A stretch of 5,844 nt of DNA. Source: Thioalkalivibrio sp. Lineage in GTDB: Bacteria; Pseudomonadota; Gammaproteobacteria; Ectothiorhodospirales; Ectothiorhodospiraceae. Made by a program: the position numbers and the translations under genes. Where the stretch lies: contig SKOF01000528.1 of assembly GCA_007120155.1 (NCBI GenBank), positions 1 to 5,844 of the forward strand, given 5' to 3'. The notes under the pieces are model-generated. The model worked only from the letters and a program-made list of their open reading frames with translations. It did not search any database and was not told the origin of the DNA. This document shows positions 1 through 5,844 of this stretch, in pieces. Positions within the stretch are counted from its first letter, which is position 1; each line of letters opens with the position of its first letter.

Positions 1-908
<908 letters not shown>

Positions 909-928
<20 letters not shown>

Positions 929-2288
929 GGGCATCCCCCCCGGTGTTATGGTTGTTGTGGTGATGCCCTGCCTGCAGGGCCTGGACCACCCGCTCCATGC
1001 GCTGGCTGCGCGAGCCCTTGACCAGCACGATCATGTCCGGGTGCAGCCCGGGGCGCAGCGCCTCGATGAGCGATGCGCAATCCTCGAAATGCCGCCCCCC
1101 TTCGCCGAAGGCCTGCACGGCCTGCACACTCAGGGGTCCGGTGGCCAGGAACCGCTCGATGCCCAGCTCCCTTGCCCGGCGTCCGATCTGCGCATGGAGC
1201 GCACCGGCCTCGTCGCCCAGCTCGCCCATGTCCCCGAGCACCACACAACGCTCCCCCGGACAGGCCGCCAGGACGTCCAGAGCGGCCTGAGTCGATGCGG
1301 GATTGGCGTTGTAGCTGTCGTCCAGCAGCCGGGCGCCGTTCAGGCCAGGCAGCGGCGTGAGACGGCCGCTGACGGGATGCACCCGGGCAAGCCCGCCGAG
1401 GATGGCATCCACAGGGATCTCCGCCGCCAGGGAGGCGGCCGCGGCGGCCAGGGCGTTCATGGCGTTGTGGCGCCCGGCGAATGCCAGCGACAGATGCCGT
1501 TCCTCGCCGGCCAGCCGGAGGGACAACCGGTCCGGCGCCTTCCAGACACCACCGACGTCCGCGGGATGCTCCAGTCCGAAAGTGATGATGCGGCGCGCCC
1601 GGTTGAGCGTCCGCCAATAGTCGGCATAGGGGTCGTCGGCGTTGATCACCGCCACGCCGTCCGCGCTCAGCCCCTGGAAGATCTCGCCCTTGGCACGGGC
1701 CACGCCCTCGATGCTGCCGAATCCCTCCAGGTGCGCGGGACCCGCGTTGGTGATCAGCGCGACGTCCGGGCGTGCCAGAGCGGTGAGATAGGCGATCTCT
1801 CCGGCGTGATTGGCGCCCATCTCCACCACCGCGATGCGGTGGTGCCGGTTCATCCCCAACAGCGTGAGGGGCACCCCGATATCGTTGTTGAGGTTGCCCC
1901 GGGTGGCCAGCACGGGGCCGCTCTCGCGGGCAATGGCCGCCAGCATCTCCTTGACCGTGGTCTTGCCGTTGCTGCCCGTCAGGGCGATCACCCTGGCCGG
2001 CATCTGCGCCCTCCAGGCCTGAGCCAGCCGGCCCAGGGCGAGACGTGTATCGTCCACCACGATCTGCCCCAGGCGCGTGGGCAGGGCACGATTGACCATG
2101 ACCCCGGCCGCGGGCAGGGCATCGTCCACGAAGGCATGCCCGTCCTGGCGCTCCCCTGACAGGGCCACGAACAACTGCCCGTGGCGCAGGCTCCGGGTGT
2201 CGGTGCTCACGCCTTCCGCGATGGCGTCGGGGCCCTCCACGTATCCGCCCACGATACGGGCGATCTCCGACAGGGCGAGGATCATCAT
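909..2288 (-). CDS. murF: MurF: UDP-MurNAc-tripeptide:D-alanyl-D-alanine ligase
   Basis: This 459-residue cytoplasmic Mur ligase joins D-Ala-D-Ala to the UDP-MurNAc-tripeptide made by MurE, completing the soluble precursor that MraY uses. The N-terminal substrate domain shows STDTRSLRHGQLFVAL (28-43). The central ATPase domain shows the P-loop TGSNGKTT (104-111, Lys109), GNLNND (131-136), VEMGANHAGEI (155-165), NAGPAHLEGFGS (181-192) and Lys200 in AKGEIF, the expected carbamylated lysine. The C-terminal domain shows DDSYNANP (323-330), LGDMGELG (351-358) and VLVKGSRSQRMERVV (421-435). DDSYNANP and GSRS distinguish MurF from MurC, MurD and MurE. Residues 441-459 form an unusual His/Asn-rich extension, beyond where E. 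coli MurF has only a few residues. The start is ATG-ATG at 2288, with GGAGG 7 nt upstream and a 4-nt overlap with the murE stop. The last 20 nt overlap mraY. Confidence 0.97.
929..941 (-). promoter_or_regulatory. mraY ribosome binding region, run of seven G
   Basis: On the coding strand, seven G (941-935) stand directly before ATGCCC and the mraY ATG at 928. The run is the only purine-rich stretch placed to act as a ribosome site, leaving 6 nt before the start. It is a poorer match to the anti-Shine-Dalgarno sequence than the GGAGG of murE and murF, so mraY may depend on coupling to murF. In murF the same bases encode Gly-Gly and the first base of an Asp codon. Confidence 0.45.
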
Positions 2289-3790
2289 GAGGGGGCCTCC
2301 GTGAGGCTTCGTGCCAGGGCACGATCGCTGAACGGGCGCTGCTCATCGCCGACGATCTGCACGGTCTCGTGGCCCTTGCCGGCCAGCAGCACCACGTCCC
2401 CGGGGGCGGCCCCGCGCCAGGCCTGTTCCACGGCCAACCGGCGATCCGGTTCCAGGCGCACCCGCTCCGGATGTTCGAAACCGGCCATCACCTGCCTGGC
2501 GATCTCCTCGGGATCCTCATGGCGGGGGTTGTCACTGGTCACCACCACGTGATCCGCGTACTGCTCGGCGGCCCGGGCCATCAAGGGGCGCTTGCCCGGA
2601 TCCCGGTCGCCGCCACATCCGAACACGCACCAGAGACGCCCCTGGCAATGGGCCCGCAACGCATGGAGCACATGGGCCAGGGCGGCCGGGGTATGCGCAT
2701 AATCCACCACCAGGCTTGCGCCGGAGGCCCCGGCAAAGCGCTCCATGCGGCCCGGCACCGTGCACACCCCGGACAGGCGATCCAGGGCATCGGACAGGCT
2801 CAGGCCCAGTTGCAGCAGGGTGGCCAGGGCCGCCAGCAGATTGTGCACGTTGAAATCGCCCAGCAGGCCGGCCTCAAGCCGGCCGTTACCCCAAGGGGTG
2901 TGCACTTGAAATGACACGCCTTCGGCCCGGAAGCGCACATCCGACGCATGAACGCAATCCTTCCCGGACACCGCCCCGCCCGTGCCGTAACCCAGGATCG
3001 ACACGCGTTCCGCCAGGCGGTCCGCCAGCCGGCGGCCGAAGGCGTCGTCGGTGTTGAGGATGGCGGTGCCCAGCCCGGGCCACTCGAACAGGCGGGCCTT
3101 CGCCTCGGCGTAGGCGGCCTCGTCGGCATGGTAGTCCAGATGATCCCGGCTCAGGTTGGTGAGCACGGCGATGTCCAGGGCCACGCCGTTGATCCGTCCC
3201 TGCACCAGGGCGTGGGAGGAGACCTCCATGACCGTGTGGCGCACACCCCGGCCACGCAGATCCGCGAGGCAACGGTGCAGGGAAACCGCGTCCGGGGTGG
3301 TGTGTCCGGTATCGGCCAGCGCGCCGTAGACTCCGGCGCCCAGGGTGCCGATGACGCCGCAGTGTCCGGGCTCCCGGTCAAGGGCCTGCGCCAGAAACTG
3401 GGTCACCGAGGTCTTGCCGTCGGTGCCCGTGACGCCCACCAGTTTCATGGCCCGGGACGGGTGGCCGAAGAACCGGTCCGCCATTTCGCCCAGCCGCCAG
3501 GAGAGCTCCGGCATCGCCACGCACGGCACGGGCAGGCGGGCGGGCGGGGCTACGCCGGGGGCCGGTTCCCAGACCACCGCGGCAGCACCACGTGCCAGCG
3601 CCGCATCCACGTGAGCAAGCCCGTGGCCGCGGTGACCGGCCAGGGCAAAAAATGCGGCGCCGGGCTGGGCCCGGCGACTGTCGATGCAGAGGTCCGTCAC
3701 CTGGGTGTCCTGCCCCGGCGGCACCGGGGCCAGCCCCTCAAGCAGGGCGGCGAGATTCCAATGTGAACGGGGAGACAGGGCTGGCATCAT
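2285..3790 (-). CDS. murE: MurE: UDP-MurNAc-L-Ala-D-Glu:meso-diaminopimelate ligase
   Basis: This 501-residue cytoplasmic Mur ligase uses ATP to add the third stem-peptide residue to UDP-MurNAc-L-Ala-D-Glu. DNPR at 420-423 is the signature of meso-diaminopimelate rather than lysine specificity. In order, one sees the UDP-binding N-terminal domain with IDSRR (36-40), the P-loop TGTDGKTS (121-128, Lys126), TTPDA (164-168), MEVSSHAL (188-195), SRDHLDYH (214-221), Lys231 as the likely carbamylated lysine, GDFNVHN (311-317), PGRMER (346-351), DYAHTP (363-368), GCGGDRDPGKRP (391-402) and GKGHE (471-475). The P-loop has Asp where E. coli MurE has Asn (GTNGKTT). The start is ATG-ATG: the first, at 3790, overlaps the ftsI stop, and GGAGG lies 7 nt before it. 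The second ATG, one codon later, cannot be excluded. The stop overlaps murF by 4 nt. Confidence 0.97.
   Translation of the reverse strand: MMPALSPRSHWNLAALLEGLAPVPPGQDTQVTDLCIDSRRAQPGAAFFALAGHRGHGLAHVDAALARGAAAVVWEPAPGVAPPARLPVPCVAMPELSWRLGEMADRFFGHPSRAMKLVGVTGTDGKTSVTQFLAQALDREPGHCGVIGTLGAGVYGALADTGHTTPDAVSLHRCLADLRGRGVRHTVMEVSSHALVQGRINGVALDIAVLTNLSRDHLDYHADEAAYAEAKARLFEWPGLGTAILNTDDAFGRRLADRLAERVSILGYGTGGAVSGKDCVHASDVRFRAEGVSFQVHTPWGNGRLEAGLLGDFNVHNLLAALATLLQLGLSLSDALDRLSGVCTVPGRMERFAGASGASLVVDYAHTPAALAHVLHALRAHCQGRLWCVFGCGGDRDPGKRPLMARAAEQYADHVVVTSDNPRHEDPEEIARQVMAGFEHPERVRLEPDRRLAVEQAWRGAAPGDVVLLAGKGHETVQIVGDEQRPFSDRALARSLTEAPS
2289..2307 (-). promoter_or_regulatory. murF ribosome binding site with possible hairpin
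   Basis: GGAGG (2300-2296) lies 7 nt before the murF ATG at 2288, inside the last codons of murE. GCCTC (2307-2303) can pair with GAGGC (2299-2295) around the 3-nt loop ACG, which would cover most of the site. An alternative pairing is GAGG (2299-2296) with CCTC (2292-2289). Ribosomes finishing murE would open either structure, consistent with coupling. The ribosome site itself is clear; the folding is inferred. Confidence 0.6.
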
Positions 3791-5493
3791 GCGGGGCCCT
3801 CCCCGGCCGAGACCCGCTGCAGTTCGGGCAGGTCATCGGGGGCGATGTCCAGCAGACGCAGCGCACCCTGCATGACGCGGGAGAACACCGGCGCAGCCAC
3901 CTGCCCGCCGTAGTATGCCTCCCCGGTCGGTTCGTCGATGGTCACCACCATCACGAGGCGCGGCGCGCTGGCCGGCGCCATGCCCGCGAACACCGACACA
4001 TAGCGGTCCTCGGCGTAGCCACCGGCGCCGCTCTTGCGCACGGTGCCGGTCTTGCCGGCGACCCGGTAGGCCTCCACCGCGGCCCGGTTCCCGCTGCCCT
4101 CCGGCGCCACCGCCGCTTCCAGCATCCGTCGTATCCGCTGGGCCGTCTCGACCGCCATGACACGCTCCGGGTCACGCACCTGCTGACCCATCACGAACCG
4201 CGGCGCGGGCATGAGGCCGTCGTTCGCCAGCGCCGCGTAGGCCTGGGCCAGTTGCAGCGGCGTGACGGACAGCCCGTAGCCGAAGGCGAGCGTGGCGCGG
4301 TCCACCTGGCGCCAATAGAAGAAGTCACGCAACAGGCCCGCCGCCTCGCCAGGGAAACCGCTGCCGGTGCCGCGCCCCAGACCGGCCCGGTGGAATACGC
4401 CCCAGAGCGCTTCCGATTCCATGTCCAGGGCCAGCTTCGTGGCACCGATATTGGAGGACTTGGCGATGAGCGTGGTGAGATCGATGCGGCCGTAGTTGCG
4501 GATATCCCGGATGGTATGCCGGCCCACGCGGAACTGGCCTGGCGCGGTGTCCAGGAGCACGTCCGGGCGCACTGCGCCGCTTTCCAGCGCCGCGGCCACG
4601 GTAAAGGGCTTGATGGTGGACCCCGGCTCGAACACGTCGGTCACCGCGCGGTTGCGGGATGCTTCCACGCTCAGGCCGGCCCGATTGTTAGGGTTGAATG
4701 CGGGCTGGTTGACCATGGCCAGGATCTCGCCGGTGCGGGCATCCATCACCACCAGGGATCCGGCCCGGGCACCGTGGGCCTGCACGGCGGCCTTGAGCTC
4801 CCGGTAGGCCAGGTACTGGACCCGCTGATCCAGGGTCAGCGTCACATCCTTGCCCGGGCGGGCGGGCCGGATGTTCTCCACGTCCCGGATGACCCGGCCC
4901 AGGCGGTCGCGCAACACGCGCTTGGCGCCGGGCTGCCCGGTCAGCCGGTCATTGAACGCCAGCTCGATGCCCTCCTGCCCCTGATCGTCGATATTGGTGA
5001 AGCCCAGGACGTGGCCGGCCACCTCACCCATGGGGTAGTAACGGCGAAACTCCCGCTGCAATCCGATCCCGGGCACCCCGAGGGCCTGCACGCGCTGCGC
5101 CACGTCGGGATTCACATGACGGCGCAGGTACACGAACTCGCGGGAAGCGCGGTCGGTGAGGCGCCGGCGCAGATCCGCGGCGTCCAGACCGAGTTCCTGC
5201 GCCAGCTCGGCGATGCGCTCCGGCGCCTGAAGGGTCTCCCCGGGATTGGCCCACACGGATTCCACCGGGGTGCTCACCGCCACGGGCTCCCCATGTCGGT
5301 CCAGCAGCATGCCGCGGTGGGCCGGAATGGAGACGACCCGCAGGTGGCGCGCATCGCCCTCACCGCGCAGGAAGTCCTGCTTGAGGATCTGCAGGTCGAA
5401 GGCGCGCGCCACCAGCATCACGAACGCCAGGCAGAAGAGGCCCAGCACCGTGTTGCGGCGAATTGCACTCACCTTTTCCCGAGCATCCGACAT
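3787..5493 (-). CDS. ftsI: FtsI (PBP3): septal peptidoglycan D,D-transpeptidase
   Basis: This 568-residue class B penicillin-binding protein compares with 588 in E. coli. It cross-links septal peptidoglycan in the periplasm together with the FtsW glycosyltransferase. A short basic cytoplasmic end is followed by an uncleaved signal anchor at about residues 15-33. The non-catalytic pedestal begins with the conserved RGMLLDR (60-66) and includes RRYYPMGEVAGHVLGFTN (150-167). The transpeptidase domain carries all three catalytic motifs: the nucleophile box STIK with Ser292 and Lys295 after VFEPG, SSN at 346-348, and KTGT at 481-484. FGYGLSVTPLQLAQAYA (404-420) is also typical. The ATG at 5493 gives the usual short N-terminus. 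Its ribosome site is modest: GGAG at 5508-5505, 11 nt upstream, inside the end of ftsL. An in-frame GTG at 5505 is possible but has no visible ribosome site. The reading frame stays open upstream through ftsL, but that part resembles nothing in FtsI. The stop overlaps the murE start as ATGA. Confidence 0.97.
   Translation of the reverse strand: MSDAREKVSAIRRNTVLGLFCLAFVMLVARAFDLQILKQDFLRGEGDARHLRVVSIPAHRGMLLDRHGEPVAVSTPVESVWANPGETLQAPERIAELAQELGLDAADLRRRLTDRASREFVYLRRHVNPDVAQRVQALGVPGIGLQREFRRYYPMGEVAGHVLGFTNIDDQGQEGIELAFNDRLTGQPGAKRVLRDRLGRVIRDVENIRPARPGKDVTLTLDQRVQYLAYRELKAAVQAHGARAGSLVVMDARTGEILAMVNQPAFNPNNRAGLSVEASRNRAVTDVFEPGSTIKPFTVAAALESGAVRPDVLLDTAPGQFRVGRHTIRDIRNYGRIDLTTLIAKSSNIGATKLALDMESEALWGVFHRAGLGRGTGSGFPGEAAGLLRDFFYWRQVDRATLAFGYGLSVTPLQLAQAYAALANDGLMPAPRFVMGQQVRDPERVMAVETAQRIRRMLEAAVAPEGSGNRAAVEAYRVAGKTGTVRKSGAGGYAEDRYVSVFAGMAPASAPRLVMVVTIDEPTGEAYYGGQVAAPVFSRVMQGALRLLDIAPDDLPELQRVSAGEGPA
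3791..3805 (-). promoter_or_regulatory. murE ribosome binding site with possible hairpin
   Basis: The sequence GGAGG (3802-3798) lies 7 nt before the murE ATG, inside the end of ftsI. CGGGG (3805-3801) can pair with CCCCG (3796-3792) around the loop AGGG, so part of the ribosome site would be held in a 5-bp hairpin. The position and spacing of the site support the ATG at 3790. The hairpin is only a pairing possibility in very GC-rich sequence, but it fits translation coupled to ftsI. Confidence 0.6.
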
Positions 5494-5501
5494 GCAGTCA
5501 C

Positions 5502-5771
5502 TCACTCCAGCAGGATCACGGTGGATCGGGCGTCCGGCAGGGTCATCTCCAGGCGCCCGCGCGCCACCTCTTCTATACGGCCGTGGGTGGCCCAGGTGCT
5601 CTGCTCCAGTTGCAGCTGACCCCACTCCACGTTCAACTGGTCCCGCACATCCGTCTCCGCCTGCAGCGCGGTGAACAACCCGCGGCTGTGGTGCTTGCTG
5701 TAGACCACGCCGAGGGCCGAGCCGATCACTGCCAGAAACAGCAGCGAGAGGCCGAACAGGCGCAGGTTCAC
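5502..5771 (-). CDS. ftsL: FtsL: cell division protein, bitopic inner-membrane divisome subunit
   Basis: This is an 89-residue protein of typical FtsL architecture. It has a very short cytoplasmic end (MNLR), one membrane segment at about residues 5-24, and a periplasmic region likely to form a coiled coil. The stretch from VYSKHHSRGLF (about 23-33) through LQAETDVRDQLNVEWGQLQLEQ (about 36-57) follows the pattern seen in gammaproteobacterial FtsL. The family forms the FtsQ-FtsL-FtsB complex, which helps activate the septal synthase FtsW-FtsI. The start is GTG at 5771: it overlaps the rsmH stop as GTGA and has GGAG at 5783-5780, 8 nt upstream. An ATG alternative would cut into the membrane segment or the coiled coil. 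The ftsI start follows 8 nt after the stop. FtsL is poorly conserved in general, but the motifs and position make the call secure. Confidence 0.93.
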   Translation of the reverse strand: MNLRLFGLSLLFLAVIGSALGVVYSKHHSRGLFTALQAETDVRDQLNVEWGQLQLEQSTWATHGRIEEVARGRLEMTLPDARSTVILLE

Positions 5772-5844
5772 GGCAGCCGCTCCGCCACCCGCAGGACGGC
5801 GCTGCGCGCGCGGGGGTTGTCCGCCAACTCGGCGTCCCCTGCAC
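5768..5844 (-). CDS. rsmH: RsmH 3' end: 16S rRNA m4C1402 methyltransferase (partial)
   Basis: Only the last 24 codons and the stop are in the window; the rest lies beyond the right edge. The visible C-terminus contains NPRARSAVLRVAERLP and then TGA. It matches the conserved end of RsmH (MraW), where E. coli has NPRARSSVLRIAER. The family is an S-adenosylmethionine-dependent enzyme that N4-methylates C1402 in the decoding centre of 16S rRNA. It normally sits just upstream of ftsL in the dcw cluster, as here. The stop overlaps the ftsL GTG start in the tetranucleotide GTGA, which suggests translational coupling. The catalytic domain cannot be judged from this fragment; the call rests on the tail motif plus the gene order. 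Confidence 0.9.
   Translation of the reverse strand, partial: AGDAELADNPRARSAVLRVAERLP

Noticed and set aside
929..934. ATG at 934 as the mraY start.
   Set aside because: It would add only Met-Pro. ATG 928 matches the E. coli N-terminus exactly and is better spaced from the G-rich tract. It remains a possible alternative.
946..2346. A 466-codon minus-strand frame overlapping murF in another phase.
   Set aside because: Its product is an Arg/Gly/Pro-rich shadow, while the murF phase carries every Mur ligase motif. It also has no plausible ribosome site at a gene junction.
3592..5619. A 675-codon open frame on the plus strand, opposite ftsI, ftsL and the start of murE.
   Set aside because: Its protein has low-complexity His/Gly/Arg/Gln-rich composition and no recognisable motif, and the opposite strand encodes clear FtsI. 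Long antisense frames are expected in GC-rich coding DNA.
5494..5844. Upstream extension of the ftsI frame through ftsL and rsmH to the right edge.
   Set aside because: The extra residues are out of phase with FtsL and RsmH and resemble no FtsI N-terminus. The ATG at 5493 gives the normal short cytoplasmic tail and signal anchor.

Overview
The window is one unbroken piece of the division and cell wall (dcw) cluster of a GC-rich Gram-negative bacterium, almost certainly a gammaproteobacterium. All genes lie on the minus strand. In transcription order, from the right edge to the left edge, they are the tail of rsmH, then ftsL, ftsI, murE and murF, and the first 309 codons of mraY. This is the gene order of the Escherichia coli dcw cluster. 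Three things support the assignment: the order itself, the DNPR motif in MurE (meso-diaminopimelate specificity), and a FtsL sequence of gammaproteobacterial type. The very GC-rich codon usage suggests something like the Chromatiales/Ectothiorhodospiraceae, but this is a guess and no genus can be named from the window.

Layout: 5768-5844 is the rsmH 3' end; 5502-5771 ftsL; 3787-5493 ftsI; 2285-3790 murE; 909-2288 murF; 1-928 mraY (3' end outside the window). The genes are packed end to end. rsmH/ftsL overlap by 4 nt (GTGA), ftsI/murE and murE/murF by 4 nt each (ATGA), and murF/mraY by 20 nt. ftsL and ftsI are 8 nt apart. There is no intergenic space for an internal promoter or terminator outside coding sequence, so a single polycistronic mRNA with translational coupling is the natural reading.

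Function: RsmH methylates 16S rRNA. FtsL and FtsI (PBP3) are inner-membrane divisome proteins, FtsI being the septal transpeptidase. MurE and MurF are successive cytoplasmic ligases that build UDP-MurNAc-pentapeptide. MraY moves that product onto undecaprenyl phosphate to make lipid I. All visible catalytic motifs are intact and nothing is broken.

No new biological system was found. The points worth a second look are small: a seven-G run exactly at the murF/mraY overlap, where loss of one G would fuse MurF to MraY in frame; a His/Asn-rich extension on MurF; near-identical start sites for murE and murF with possible hairpins over the ribosome binding site; and a variant P-loop in MurE.
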